64,000 nucleotides of DNA from Blasia pusilla (Eukaryota; Marchantiophyta; Marchantiopsida; Blasiales). The stretch spans positions 2,046,001 to 2,110,000 of the forward strand of contig CM114275.1 of NCBI GenBank assembly GCA_050084515.1, written 5' to 3'. Of this stretch, positions 12,363 through 25,083 are shown piece after piece. The position numbers and the translations under genes are program-made. The notes below the pieces were generated by a model. That model was not told the DNA's origin and ran no database searches. It saw only the letters and a program-made list of their open reading frames with translations. Position 1 is the first letter of the stretch, and each line of letters starts with the position of its first letter.

Positions 12363-12531
12363 CTAGTGGGCAGCTCGTGCGTTTAGGGTCACGAGAGTGA
12401 AAGGATCATGTTTATACAAAATCTTTTTCTTGTTGCCCGTAGAAGGGAAAACATTTTCTTGCTACTCGGTTGCCATATGTAAAGAAAAAAGGTAATTACA
12501 AATCAAGAAAACACTCTCCAATATTAATTTA
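12363..12531 (-). mobile_element. Helitron-like short element B
   Basis: On the minus strand the unit ends in a hairpin (CTCGTG ... CACGAG), then seven bases, then CTAG followed by T: the classical Helitron 3' structure and insertion context. Its 5' end directly abuts element A and is a decayed form of the family start, preserving GGAGAGTG and CTTGATTTG. About 169 bp long with no coding capacity, so it would depend on a helicase supplied elsewhere. Confidence 0.55.
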
Positions 12532-12719
12532 CTAGTATATTGCTTGTGCTATGCACGAGTGAAAGGGCACACGTGTTAAACCTGCACAGTTGTTATGCCT
12601 AAATCTATTAAATCATCCATTAAAAACTACATGTATCAACACCAGAGAAGACAAAATTGTATATGTGTCAACGTAATAGGAAGGGGTTCTCAAACCCCTT
12701 CCTCTTTTAATAATATAGA
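12532..12719 (-). mobile_element. Helitron-like short element A
   Basis: On the minus strand it starts A|TCTATATTATTA at 12719 and ends with a stem (CTCGTGC-ATA-GCACAAG) followed by CAATATA and CTAG at 12535-12532, with T next. The TC start, the terminal hairpin, the CTAG end and the A/T flanks together fit Helitron rules. About 188 bp, non-autonomous, arranged head-to-tail with element B. Confidence 0.55.
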
Positions 12720-13205
12720 TTAGGTTTGTCATACCTCATAACAAAAGAAGAGATATACTTTTTGATATACTCTTCCATTAGAGGCATCTAATACTAATTT
12801 TTGCCAAATGAATGGTCAATTACCAACCTCCAATAAAAAGTGCCTCTTTGACTAAAGTTCTTAACCTTCAATCAAAATCCAACATGCCAACAATTGAATT
12901 ACCATAGAAAAGTCATGAAACGTTTTTTCAAATTCTATAATTTCTTGTCTCCTCTTTTTACTTAGGAGAACTATTCACATGTTATGTATCTAGATTATGA
13001 TTACAAGAGATTTCATATTTTTGAAGACTGTTTGTAGTTGACACACGTCCCTCTAATATAATAAAAAATAGAACCAAAAAGTAAATAGATTTTTTTTCTA
13101 GCATGATTTCTTTTAACTTGTTAAGTGTTAACTTCTCCTTTGTTTATTTTTAAGTTTTAATTCAAAAGTCCAATTTTCCATTTATAAGTTTGCATCTCTC
13201 TTTTT

Positions 13206-13240
13206 CTTTTTTATTATTCCTTGAAGGAATAATAAAAAAG
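13206..13240. repeat. Perfect 17-bp inverted repeat, 1-bp loop
   Basis: The arms 13206-13222 and 13224-13240 are exact reverse complements around a single G. Confidence 0.85.
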
Positions 13241-14638
13241 ACGGAAATTTCGGACTTTTTCCATCAATAGCATATGGGGTTTGCAATGTTCAAGCATCAT
13301 CCCATTCAATAAATGGCACTTTAATGTGAAATATATTTTCTTCACTTATATTAGTTTGTGTCTAGAACTTTTCCAATTTATCTTCTCTTTTGCCTTTATC
13401 AATTTTTGCCTCACGCCTATTCATTCCTAAGTTATTGCGAGAGCGGTTAGAAGTAAGTCAGAGAGGAAGAGGGACTTCAACAAAACTAAATAGAGGAAGT
13501 CAAATTCGAACTTGGCACCAATTGACAAGCAGGAGGGGCTTTATAAATTGCCCTAGAGTCTCTTGCATGTTATTCAAGGAAATAATAAATAACTTAGTCT
13601 ATCATTGATTGGTAATTCATGGTTAAAATAGCTCAACATGGGTTAGAAAACCCGATGATGAATATGCTCAAACAAGTTTTGTGGCCATGTTTTAAAGTTT
13701 TGAATTTGTCTTTGGTTCTCTCTTCAACCAAATTGAGAGAGAGAGAAATGAAATTTTCTCACTAATCTTCTATCAATTATTTTTTCCCGATGTCTTAAAA
13801 AAATCAAAATCATCATGATCTTTTTTATGGATTTCCCATCAATAATTTTCTAGTTTCATTAAAAAAAATATCTCTCGAATCAAACTAGATTTGGTTGATG
13901 AGGGAAAAACTAAGTTTTAAAGACATGGGAAAATAATTAAGTTTTTTCCTTCATCCCCCATTCAGTGTTTTTTTTCCCATCTTCTACAATAATTCTTTTG
14001 TTTCTTGAGAAAATTGTGATTATATTTTCAATGGTGGTTTACATCCATAATTAAGTTTTTTCTCTTTTCCATCAAATAGGATTTCTATTTTAGAAAAACC
14101 TTGGAAAATAATTGAAGATGGAAAAAATAATTAGTAGGAGATTAGGGGAAAAGTATGTTTTTTTTCCCCTCTCTTCAAAACTTAGTTTTTGCCTCCTCAA
14201 CCAAATCTCATTTTGTTGGAGAGAGAATTTGTACAAATTATGGATGGGAAACACTATTGAAAAGATAATCATCATTTTTCAACATTAAAACATTTCTAAA
14301 GAACATGGGGAAAAACAATGAATATGAGGGAAAAAAGTCCAAAAACTAAAGGATCTAATTAGGTTCAAAATGTTGGTTATCAAATTTTGATAAAAATATT
14401 TCCGACCCATGAAAAATTTCTGATGTTTAATATTTCAAAAATAATATTTATGAAAATAGACGTTTGATTGGAAATTTCTTGTGTTGTATATTGATTAGCC
14501 CAAAAATCCACAACTACCATCTAAAGACCTTTCGAGACCTATTGCAACTTTTTATTTTACCATGCAAGAAGCAATAATAACATAGATACAGCCTTCTCGA
14601 ATATCTCTGATCATGAAAAATCTAACTTGGAATTGATT

Positions 14639-14674
14639 ATTATCTCTCATTATTTTGAAATAATGAGAGATAAT
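14639..14674. repeat. Perfect 17-bp inverted repeat, 2-bp loop
   Basis: The arms 14639-14655 and 14658-14674 are exact reverse complements around TG. Confidence 0.85.
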
Positions 14675-14890
14675 TTTCACCATTATCTTTATGTTTTCTT
14701 GTAAACCAAGATTTGAAAATTTAGCATAATCATTCTCTAAATAATTCTCTTAGAATATGTGAAAAAATAAGGAACATGAGGGAACATTGGAAATTTATTT
14801 TAAAATAAAAATTATTTTAGGATAAAAATTTTACTTCATAATTAAACTTGTGGTTCTCTTTTTCCATTTTCTATTTAGTTAAGTTTGGGA

Positions 14891-15210
14891 TGTTGAAGAC
14901 TGAGTTATAATCAAACTCATCGAACAGACAAACTACTAAATTTGTTGCTCACAACCAGTAGGAAAGTTTAAACTTGATCACTCTATTAAGCACAATTATG
15001 TTAACTAGGATTAGTCAACCATATTTAATATAACTTGAGATTGTAATTAGGATTAGAGTTGCTTGTATATACGTAACTTACCGTATATAACTAAGAATAG
15101 TATCAACCCCCATTCGTTCTCTTTTTGCAAATTTTCATTGTCTATAGTGGTGTGTGTTTATGTGTATGTAAGAGAGTCGTATTACACCAATAATGCTTAT
15201 TTTGTTTCTA
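14891..15210 (+). mobile_element. Copia 5' LTR (approximate ends)
   Basis: The segment starts TGTTGAAG and runs to just before a primer-binding-like TGATATTAGAGC at 15213-15224, a near match to the initiator-Met site TGGTATCAGAGC used by plant copia elements. A TATATAA-like motif occurs near 15085. The end is approximate because the terminal CA is not preserved clearly and the 3' partner LTR is missing. Confidence 0.55.
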
Positions 15211-15212
15211 TA

Positions 15213-17100
15213 TGATATTAGAGCAATAGGAGAATATCCATTAAAATTCTTGGTAAATGAAGAGAGAAGAAAGGCAATAGAATATAATATATTCAATTTA
15301 GGGAAAGGAAACTTCAATCAAAGCTTCATGGTAGAAGATTTCAAGTAGAGTTATAAAGAAGACAAAACTTTGGAAGTATTTTTTAGGATTTTCCGATCAA
15401 TCCATAAATCTGGTTCCTCAAAAAATAAACTTCATTAATCATCGTGTAGAGCTCATTGAGATCTTTCCAATACATCCAAAATCGTGCAATTCTGATATTC
15501 TAAGCTTCCCCAATAATAAGCTTGGTGTAACAAAAGGCATTTAGTGAAGGAAAGTTGTGTAACTTACTCTCTCTCTCTATGTTAATTTTGACTTGTTCTT
15601 CCATACATTTGATCAATTTTGGAAAATTCAATGTCAATTTCTATTTAGGAGTGGTCTTTGCTTCAATTGGAGTAGTGTAGAGCCTGAAATTATAATTATA
15701 ACTAAAATCATTCTTGATGGAATATTCCTCAATAACAACCACAGATTAGAAGCAAGATAAGCATAATTGTAATGTTTCAAAGTTTCACTTGAAATAATTT
15801 CTTTTGGGTCAAGAACTATGGGAGCTTCTGATATATCATGAGGCGAAGTTAAAAGATGACTGAACAAACTTGAACGTTCACAAAAAGAACAAATGCGTAA
15901 GAAAAATTCTCTAATAGATTTCAAATATGATGAGTTTGTCAATTATTAGTCCCATTCAAGATGTTGATATTTCGAAGAAGTCCTAGGATGCATTGGAGAA
16001 GTTATTCTAAACATCTATAAAGGCCTTAATGCTTCAATTGAAATAATAATTGAACAAAGTGAGGGAAGGATCACAAAGCATCAATGATAGTGTTTTGAGT
16101 ATCATACATATTTTTTATTAATTGAAAAGAATTGGAATAAATATAAAAGATGATAATCTGATTTTGTTTGCTCTTCAAGGCCTTCTAAAAGATTACAAGT
16201 CTTTTGAGACTTCTATCTCTATAAGAGGGAAATATCTAACCTTGCAAAAGTTAGAACCACTGTAAGTAATTAGTAAGAAGATGCACTTAGTCGGAAATAA
16301 TAGCTCGCCTAGTATGCAAGATAGTGCTCTATTTGCAGGTAACAGATCAAACGCAAGCAAAGTTAGAGGTTATGGTAGAAGCTTCCGTGGTTGTGATGGA
16401 TATCAAACACATGGAGGAAGAGGCACTCAACATAACTTCAATCAATCAACTTTGAGCTAGTACCAGACTCAACTGAGTTTGATGACTACTTACGTCAAAA
16501 TAACATCCAACGACAAATTTTTGAAAAAAAAAATTCGAAACTGCTTGAGATAAGAGGTCTACTGTAATACTAGCATTGTATGTCAAGTAAACTATCTTGG
16601 CTATAACTTGTGCTCTCTCAAGGCGTTCACTTATTATTACAATCCATAAAGAAAATAGAATGGTTGAGCGGAAGAATTGACATATTATTGAGACGGCATT
16701 TACTATGTTGAATGAAAAGAACAAAAAATGTTGTATTCTAAAAGACATAAAAAATTAGATTCCAAATTTAAGAGATGTATTAGCTACATTGATGAAACTA
16801 CGAGATATTAGTGCTATTTTCCAATCTCTATATAGCTTATTATAAGTTGAGTTGCAATCATGGTATGTTGAGGGAGAGAATATAATTAGAAATCAACATA
16901 AATTTCCTACAAATTCCCAAGTATTGGTGTAGGGTTAGGAGAGGTTATTTCTTTGGTTATATCTCTCAATCCATGGTTGAGAAGAGTTCGTATTTAGTCT
17001 ACAAACATTAGTCAAAGCTTAAATCAGATATTATATGAATCCATCTTTGAACAAAAACTTCATAGATGCAATAGAATCACACATCTTATTCACAAACTCA
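15213..17100 (+). mobile_element. Ty1/copia internal region, gag recognisable, pol lost or unreadable
   Basis: After the primer-binding site, translated plus-strand segments at about 16150-16440 give a copia gag C-terminal pattern: LFALQGLLKDYKSF, then TSISIRGKYLTLQKLE, followed by a Gly/Arg/Ser-rich tail (GRSFRGCDGYQTHGGRG). This is the UBN2-type gag of plant copia elements. Frames are broken throughout and no protease, integrase or RT motif could be read, so the copy is truncated before the gypsy fragment on its right. Confidence 0.6.
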
Positions 17101-17129
17101 TAAATAAAATATTTCTTGCAACACATCAT

Positions 17130-17648
17130 CTATATATGATGATTGCCCTTCCAATCGATCAATCGATCAAAGAGGTCATCTATCCTCGGAAGAGGATAGT
17201 TGTTCCTTACCATCAATTTATTCAGCGCCCGATAATCAACACAGAGTCTCAACTTCCCATCTTTCTTCTTCACAAAGAGGACGGGCGCTCCATAAGGTGA
17301 CTTGCTAGTTCGGATGTAATCCCTCTCTAGGAGTTCACCCAAATATTTCTTCAACTCAGTAAGTTCTTCTTGATTCCACCTATATGGCGCCTTTGAAGGT
17401 GGTTGAGATCCGGGTATCACCTCTATGTTATGATCAACCGCCCTATGTGGTGGCAATTGAGTCAGAAGCTCCTTAGTCAACACATCTCCAAATTCTTTCA
17501 CAACTCTCTTGAGTGTTTCAGGGATTACCTTTGAAGCTAAGTTCTGATCTTTGCATCTCGTGCTTGTATCATCCTCTACTTGTCTCATCAAGCAAAGGAA
17601 TCCTTCCTCTAATTTGGCCAAACTCGTCCTCGTGATGGCGTTCACCAA
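17130..17648 (-). pseudogene. Ty3/gypsy reverse transcriptase, N-terminal fragment
   Basis: The 172-codon frame contains the gypsy RT entry region ([48 protein letters not shown]) and motif 1 ([19 protein letters not shown]). It stops being recognisable after DLFDRL, at roughly 17155. The palm motifs including YxDD, RNase H and integrase are all absent, so the element is truncated here, next to the decayed copia. It continues from the protease frame on its right and cannot make active polymerase. Confidence 0.85.
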
Positions 17649-17667
17649 CTTCGTCTTTCTAGGAACC

Positions 17668-18006
17668 TCACACCAAAACGCTCAACCTCAAAGGTCTTCG
17701 CCTTAGTTCCACCTCATACGCATCAAAGAACATGTTCCCCACGACTCCATCGGTTCCGTGCATGTCACAAACTGTCAAATTCTCCTTCAACTCGAATACT
17801 CCGCATCCCACAACTAGCCCTAAAACCAGCTCTGAGGTGTGGTGGGACTCGCCTCCCGCGAATCCTACCCTAATGGGTTCATCCGCCTTAGTGGTTGGAA
17901 ATCCCAACGTATTCACGATTCTCAGGCTCAAGAATGAGTGCAAAGCACTTGTATCAACGAGCAACATCACATCGCGATTAGCGATCTTGGATCCTAGGTA
18001 AACCAA
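17668..18006 (-). pseudogene. Ty3/gypsy aspartic protease domain, degenerate active site
   Basis: The frame gives NRDVMLLVDTSALHSFLS, where family members normally carry D-S/T-G-A-x-H-x-F-I. The glycine of the catalytic triad is serine here and the following residues also differ, so the active site is probably lost. The rest (LGLVVGCGVFELKENL, DVMLLVD) fits the retropepsin-like domain between gag and RT in plant gypsy elements. It is in a different frame from both neighbours, showing indels on each side. Confidence 0.75.
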
Positions 18007-18097
18007 ATTGGGCGTTCTCTTGAGAGATGTATCTAGATCTCCGCCGATAAGTGCTTAGAAGCAAACGCAATCATACTCGGTTTACTAACCTTGGGCC

Positions 18098-19066
18098 TCA
18101 CACATTCCTTACCATATGCGCGGGTTCGCCACAATTGTAGCAAATCACTTTGGCATTTGTTGACTTCGGGAACGGTGGCCCTCTTGGCTTCGCATTGAGT
18201 TCCACTCGTTTTGCTGCTGGGGCAAGAGACCCTCCATGGTCGTGCTCACCCCCATTCCAAACCCTCTTGGATGTCCCTTTGTTTTTTGATAAGTTAGAAA
18301 AACTATTTGGCTCAAAGGGTTTTTGGTTTTGGACTTCATCGTCCCCTATCCGCTCTGCTAACCTCACAAGCTCCTCCCACGTCTCTGGAATGTGAGGCAT
18401 ACGAAAGAGGGCCTTTTCCGCGCTCGGTTTGAGTCCACTTAAGAAGATCACCTTCTCTGTAAACTCATATGTGGAAAGTGAGCTCATGAGTGCACTGAAC
18501 TCTCGCACATAAGCGCTAAGGGATCTGCTTTGGCGCAACCTCATAAACTCCATGCCATCGCGGTACTCCTGATAATCTGGAGTGAATCGGTTACCAATCA
18601 ACTCCTTGACATCTTCCCAACGCAAAGTTCTTCCACGGCCTAGTTGTTCTTTATGGTGAGCCGCCCACCAATGGAGAGCGTGATCCTTCAGAAATGTGAC
18701 CACTACAGTCACCTTGTCTTGCTCATCTGCCTTTTGCGCTTCGAAATAAAGTTCGAGTTCCGTTAGAAACTCGCTCACTTTCCGAGAACGCCCCATTCCT
18801 ATGAATGGCTTTGGAAAATTTGTCTTACAAAGCTTCTTTCCGAAACTAGAGGCTCTATTCGACTTGAATTCTACCATCACTTTGCTCTGTTCGGCCATCT
18901 CGTCCGCCATCACCTTCATCAAACCCATCATTTGGATATAAAAGGCCGGGTCGTTTAAGTTTGGAGCCGAAGGCCCCACGGAAAGATTCACGTTTGGAAC
19001 ATCCTCATGTCTGGGACTCGGCACTTCGGGAGTTGTGATCTCCACCTCACGCTCACGGTCCGTCAT
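18098..19066 (-). pseudogene. Ty3/gypsy gag with truncated zinc knuckle
   Basis: The 322-codon frame starts at an ATG about 200 bp inside the primer-binding site. It contains a Retrotrans_gag capsid core (FLTELELYFEAQ, HALHWWAAH, RFTPDYQEYRDGMEFMRLRQ, FLSGLKPSAEKALF) and a CCHC zinc knuckle beginning CYNCGEPAHMV. The last cysteine is cut off by a one-base frame change near 18103; in the next frame the sequence continues C-VRPKVSKP. Gag would package the element RNA in cytoplasmic particles. The capsid frame itself is open. Confidence 0.85.
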
Positions 19067-19269
19067 TGATTTGTCTCTCGGCTTTTTTTCTTTGACTCAC
19101 AGTTTCCTCGGTTCTTCACCCTTGGTTGCCATTTGCGAGTCCTCGCTTTATCAAATCTCCTCCTTGTCTCTTGTGTTCCTCCTCAAGCGTCACGGTCTTC
19201 CAACTACCTTGAGTTTTCTCAAACATCCAGATCTTCTACGACCCTAAGTTCACGCTCATCAAGGATTTT

Positions 19270-19280
19270 CTCTAATACCA
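19270..19280 (-). promoter_or_regulatory. Primer-binding site of gypsy element
   Basis: Two bases inside the LTR edge the minus strand reads TGGTATTAGAG, one mismatch from TGGTATCAGAG, the usual site complementary to initiator Met tRNA. It fixes the orientation of the ~1-kb LTR family. Confidence 0.75.
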
Positions 19281-19282
19281 CG

Positions 19283-20309
19283 TGTCGTGCGCCTACTCTC
19301 CTTGAACGTTAATCTTTGTTGTTGCGGAAGCGTGCGTTTAGTAGGTCACGCTCTCATCGTTGATCTCCATCCAAACACGCGCCATAGTTAGTCGGGTCTT
19401 GGATCAATCATCGGGCTAACTTTCCAAGTTCTCGTTTCGGTTTCTCATCAAGCTCAACCTTCCTAGTTTCGCGGTCTACAACACAGGCAAGTCTCGAAAG
19501 ACTTGGGACATACTTTTGGTCGATTCAGGAACCTCAAACGGCGTTTCGCACATGGCAGTTCCAATTTTCCGATCGACATCCAATGAGTCCCTAACCGAGA
19601 CTCGCACAAAGTGAATCTCGGGTCGGAATCCAAGTGTGGCGTGCAAAGTCCACTCCCTTGGATCAGGTTTGGGTTTTGAGTTCCAATGCCAAACTCCCAT
19701 TCCATTCCATGCCTCCGAGACGCCGTTTGGTGCTCAAAGTGGAGATTCGTGTTCCAAGACATCTTGGAGAGACTCCTCCCTTACTAGTACTTCTGGGGAT
19801 CTCCGGGGTTCCCTACATTTAGGGAAAGACACCCGGGCCTCTCCAATTGGCCCTCAACCCGATTGCTCTCAAAGTTGTTTTTGGCCAATATCTCAATCTG
19901 TACTTATGCATTTGCTGAGATCTTTGGTGCGTTGGAAGCATCTCAAAATAAGCTTTGCAGGGCGTTCTAATTTGTTCCAAACGCATCTTGGGGCTTAACT
20001 TTATGGTCCAAAACACAGTCAAATTCCCCGAACGCTACTTGTGTTCCAAAACTGGTTCTCACCTCTTTGGCAACCAACCTTCCAAGACTCAACTCATCTC
20101 AAGTCTTGGCTCGCGTTTGGTCTAAGTTTCCTATTTGCAACCACTAACGCATGAAACACACAACTCTGTTCCGCATTTCGTCTCTTGGACTTTTCCAAGA
20201 GACCTTCCAACGGCCTTTCCAAAGCGCGATCATCTTACCGTGAGTTTATTTGAGTTTTGATGTTCGCTTGGAGCCTATTTGGTGTTGTTTGGTTACGAGG
20301 GTCACGACA
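19283..20309 (-). mobile_element. 5' LTR of the gypsy element (reference copy of the ~1-kb LTR family)
   Basis: 1027 bp bounded by TGTCGTG and CACGACA on the plus strand. Its left edge abuts the primer-binding site and gag of the minus-strand gypsy element, which identifies it as the 5' LTR. The matching 3' LTR is missing because the element is truncated at about 17.13 kb. Long antisense open frames inside it recur in related copies but show no domain. Confidence 0.85.
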
Positions 20310-20646
20310 AAGAACTGGTTGTATTAAGGCATGAATAGACTTGGAAGCTACTTGATATACCTTCCACTAAGGAAGTTATTGGTTACACATGGGTTCACAA
20401 TATCAAGCGTAATCAAGATGGTTTATTCAACAGATAAAAATCCAAGGGCTATGCACAATAATATGACCTGAATTACGAGGTGCCACATCTTATTTTGACG
20501 TAGGTAGAGTTCTATCGTGCCGACAACATAGAGAGTCTGCGGGTTGTTCGAGTGTAACTTCGTCCCGAGATGTCGGATGAGGTTGGCGATAGGTCTGTTA
20601 CGTCGGAAACATCGTTTATGGTGATTTCCCTATTTTGGTTTTAGTT

Positions 20647-20679
20647 CATCAGGTGACTTGTTGACCGAGTCACCTGATG
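20647..20679. repeat. Perfect 12-bp inverted repeat, 9-bp loop
   Basis: The arms 20647-20658 and 20668-20679 are exact reverse complements. Confidence 0.7.
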
Positions 20680-21917
20680 GACATAGGTTATCGTTGGGAG
20701 GGCTATTTTTTGGGGAAGAGCCTTCTGGCTCTTTCCAAGGATATAAGAGTGACAGAGATGGCTTTCTCAAGCCATCTTTCTCATGTTGAACCTTAGAAGC
20801 ACCTCTCTTGCATGTACATATGTGGGTGTGTAGGAATTAGGGTGCTAGTATTCCGATTCCCTTATAGCAAAGGATGGATGTGGTTTGATATGCCGATGTA
20901 GATTCATGAGTGGAGTTTTAGCGGGATGAGCCATTTTCACTACTCTGATTTTACATGAGAAAGATGCGAGGGGGCAGGGAATTTTTTGTTTGCAGATAGA
21001 CAAGCAAGTTGTCTCGGTGGGGAGCCTTGGAGACATTGGTTGACTTTTTTTGTTGTCCTTTTTCTGTTTGGAAGGTCGTGCGCGGAAGCGCTGCTCATTT
21101 TTCTCAATTTTTTGCGGGTAGGGAACTAGAGTAGAGCAACAATAGAGTGGCGGACAGGGTGCTCGGGTGTAGCATAGAGTTGTGGGGTCTCGATGTATAT
21201 GCGTGAGTGTATTTTTTTTTAATGTGTTGATCTACCCGTATGTTGGGGAAGATTGGTGTTGTGTGGTGTGTAGATGTGACCAGGGATATGGGTTGTGTAG
21301 CGATGTGTACGCGCACGACATGGCGCCCTCTGATGCAATGTTTGTAGGATGATGGTTGTATCATATGTAGTCATTCTTTATTGAGGGAGTGGTTGCAGAA
21401 AAACGGACAAGTCCGTCCCTAGGATGGTCATGGACAAACAAGTCCATAGACATGGATTGCAAAAGATGGGGCCCACACTTATAGTTCATGGTGGAAGGCA
21501 AGGCGAGGGTGGTCGGGGCAATAAGCGGGGAAGGAGTGGAGGTGGAAGGAGGAAGAAATAAAAAATTGCGGATCATGAAGGCAAGTGGAGGGGATGAGAA
21601 AGAAGGGTGAGATAGGGCCCCAAGTCCTTCTACAGGACGGACCTAAGTCCACAAAGGTGGACATCTGCGCGGACACGGACTTTGTCCATATGCAATCTTG
21701 ATTGAGGGTGACATGGATTGCAGAGGGGAGAGTGATGACGGGGTGGACGAGCACTTGATCTCATGGTCTTAGAACCAAAAATGTGCACGTTACTTGTGAC
21801 ATGGCGATTGACCTAACCAACAAATAGGGGGGCGATTATATGGTCTGCTTGTATGATGGTGTACATATGGATATAATCAGTATGTGTTATGCTAGTGTAT
21901 GTTGTGTGTAAATGATG

Positions 21918-21957
21918 ATCCGGATAGTTATTGTGTGTGCACAATAACTATCCGGAT
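21918..21957. repeat. Perfect 18-bp inverted repeat, 4-bp loop
   Basis: The arms 21918-21935 and 21940-21957 are exact reverse complements around TGTG. Confidence 0.85.
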
Positions 21958-22519
21958 ATTTTGTAGTGTAGCAAAATAGGTAGTAGGCCTCAGTAGGGAG
22001 GCTATGTGTGTAATTATCTGTGGAGAGGCCATGAGTGACATGTGCGTACAAGTTACTCATGCTTGGGAGCTTTCTTGGAGTTTCTTGATTGGGTAGGAAC
22101 TTGTTGTATAGGTTAAGGTGATCTCTGTGCATAGGTCACCTTTTTATAGGCTTAAGAGGGGTATAACCCAATGGCATGGTTGAAAAGACCTTCTTTCCAT
22201 AGTTGAGGCTTCCAAGCATAGGCTAGATCAAGGTGTTGTTGGCATGATTTACACATTTTATCTTCGTATGGCTTATGGAAAAGGAAATGGGTTTCTCTCA
22301 TTCATTCAAACATATCAATTTTTTATCATTCTTTAAGGAAGAGATTCTTGTTTTCCCATACCTTACTCACACTTTAGCTTTCCTCTTTTTCCTATCTTAT
22401 GTCCAAAATTAAAACTTTTTTAATTCAATAGTCCTTTGTTGAAATGAAATATCTTTGCTCCGCATCCATATTAGCAATGAAATACCTAGGGTAAAACATC
22501 TCATATTACTTGTATCCTA

Positions 22520-22631
22520 GAAGTTTTCTTGGAACATTTTGAGATGTTTTTAGTTTGTTAATAATCTTTTGTGTGGAAGTTTTCTTGGAACATTTAGGGA
22601 TGTTCTTAGTTTGTTAATAATCTTTTGTGTA
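22520..22631. repeat. ~56-bp tandem duplication
   Basis: Two adjacent copies of a unit containing AAGTTTTCTTGGAACATTT and TTAGTTTGTTAATAATC differ at only a few bases. Confidence 0.8.
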
Positions 22632-25083
22632 GCAGGAGGTGCACGTCATCTTTATGGAACCCTAAGGGCCTTGAGTTGGGGTACGCTGGAAAGGGAGGCT
22701 TGGAGAGATTCACTTGTCCACATCCAAATCTTCCAAGTAAAGGATTGGGCTAGTCTATTCGTTTTGTATTTCTCCACATCCAAGGTGGATTTCACTTTAT
22801 TGTAATTTAGTGTATGTCAAATAACTGTATGTTTCCCACCTATTCAACGTGAAATCATCTATATAGCCTACATGACATATAGGCTATCATTATATTGTGG
22901 TCATTATGTGTGCATGTGTGAATTTTCTAAGTTCGTGAGAAAATCCGAAAGAGATTTTTATTACTTGGGAGAAAACTCGGAATAGATGTGTACCACTTGT
23001 GCTAGAATAGAAAGCCTCGATTTCACACTTTAGAACTTGGGAGTATCATGGAGATATCAATCATGCATATATATATGACCAAGGGGAGTTGACTGATCAC
23101 ATAGTTATCACACCCCAACAAACGACTCACAGAAATCTGTCACGATAATGTCCATACTATCATTCGTTCGTATTCTCGATGAGACGCCCATAAAAAGATA
23201 GTGGAATCCCCAACACATCGCAAGAAGGTCGAATCTTCAATGAGACAAAACTTTCATACACTTCTCCTGTGGTGTACGACAAATACCACTTTGGCGTAAA
23301 CTCGTTTCAGCAGAAAGCATTGAAGGAGAAGCGTACTCTGTTAACATTCAACCGATACATGCAGCGCAACAAACTGATCCAACCCATAACATTGCTCTTT
23401 AAAGATATGAATGTGGTGATGTTTGCATTCTGACAGTCGAATACTCACAGGTCTTAGAACTTCACCTCAACCTCTCCTACTTGGTATTGTCAGATTTCGT
23501 TTCGTGTTCCATTATCCCAACATATGATATTTAGCAATCTATGTTATTTGAGCCTCTACATATGGACAAATTATTCTAGGCATGACACTTTAAGGAAATA
23601 AATAAATTCCAAGAGCCAACAGATGGGAACCAAATTCAGAGACCAAAAATTCTGAGCTTCCATTTTGGGATTAAATCTAAATCTACAGCTCATAATTAGA
23701 GAGTAAACTAGACACTTCCTTCGGGCACAACACGGGCAGTGGCAAATAAACTTCGTGATGGAATTGGTTGGCTGAAATAAATTACCATTCCACACGAACG
23801 GGCCTATTCCAAACATCGCCTCACTCCCACACTCTACCTTCGAAGGCAAACACACGGCATAACAACAAGCGAAGAGGAAACTCCGGAGAACGAACGAACC
23901 CTTAACCTGCCGAGTACGCGAGGGTACAGCAGTCCTCACAAGAAAGTGGATGTAGTGAACCTCCACATTCGGGCCACCACCATCTCATGCAAATGCGTTT
24001 CGACTGTTTCCAAGCTCATAATACTTCAAGAAACTCGTTCAGGCAAATCGACCCGACTCACTTTCGATGTGACGATCGCCAAAAAAAGCTGGCGCACATC
24101 TTACGCAACTGAGCCGCTACATTCACAAACGGACCTCACCGGCACTTACGTTCAATTCCAAAAGTCAATTTCATACGACACACTTTTAACCCTTCTGCAA
24201 GCAAAATCTGGGTGGATTTCTTTCTGGTTGGAGTACTAGATCTGGCTCCAATGCCATGCATAACGTGCGAGTTGGGCGCCACAGCTAGCGCTCTACTGAG
24301 ATTACCGGAAAATATACACAGCCCAGTGGACTGATCCATGTATAATTCAGAAACGCATTGGTTATGTACAGACCCGTACGATAAACTCGCATTTCTGTTG
24401 AGCTTCCAAACTGGCAAGTGAAACTTTTCAGAATGCTATCCGCAAATCCTTGAAGTATGGCAGAGGGGGGAGGAGGAATGGTTTCTTCCCTTCATGAATT
24501 TTTGCGGCAACTTTTTCTTCCCCTTCACAGCGCAGTCAATGGTGCTGTTCGAAAGTGTACGCGCTGCGGCCCATCCCTGCTCGGCTTGGACTACATCTCT
24601 AGCACTTCAGTAGCCAATTCGCACCTTCATCACCAGCAAACTCCACTTTTGATAAGAGAAGGGAGGAATAATTTACAAGAATTCTAATATGGAACAGTGC
24701 ACCGCTGCGGTTCGAGGCGATGATCAGTCAATCAGCCGTGGCTAGACCCTTGACTTCATTCGTCGGAACACCTGCACCGATTGAAGCGAACTTGTCAAAC
24801 TTGGAGCAGCATGGTTTACTCAATCCAGGCCGAAGACTCCGCGTGCACCACATTTCCATGCTTGCAAAGTGAAGCAAACACCTTGACAATACGAATGCTC
24901 TTCGAACTGTAAGCTGGTGACTGGATCTCAACTCATCGTGGGGATAGACACACAATCAATCTGGTGCTGCCTACATCTCGGATCCAGATCTGAATGATTC
25001 TGCACATCGTACAAAGAGCAAGGGCTCATCTATGACATTCAAACTTCGTACGAAAAGACAAACGGCCTTGCAATGCTACGCTA

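Larger units (their letters stand above)
12720..14890. other. AT-rich DNA, no recognisable gene
   Basis: Long AT-rich tract with no recognisable gene. It contains two perfect short inverted repeats, listed separately. An open frame at 13390-13608 shows no domain. Confidence 0.4.
20310..25083. other. Intergenic region without recognisable gene
   Basis: About 4.8 kb. It holds two perfect inverted repeats and a short tandem duplication, listed separately. Open frames up to 131 codons occur on both strands with no domain or splice pattern. The right end, from about 24.9 kb, is the 3' flank of the receptor kinase. Confidence 0.4.
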
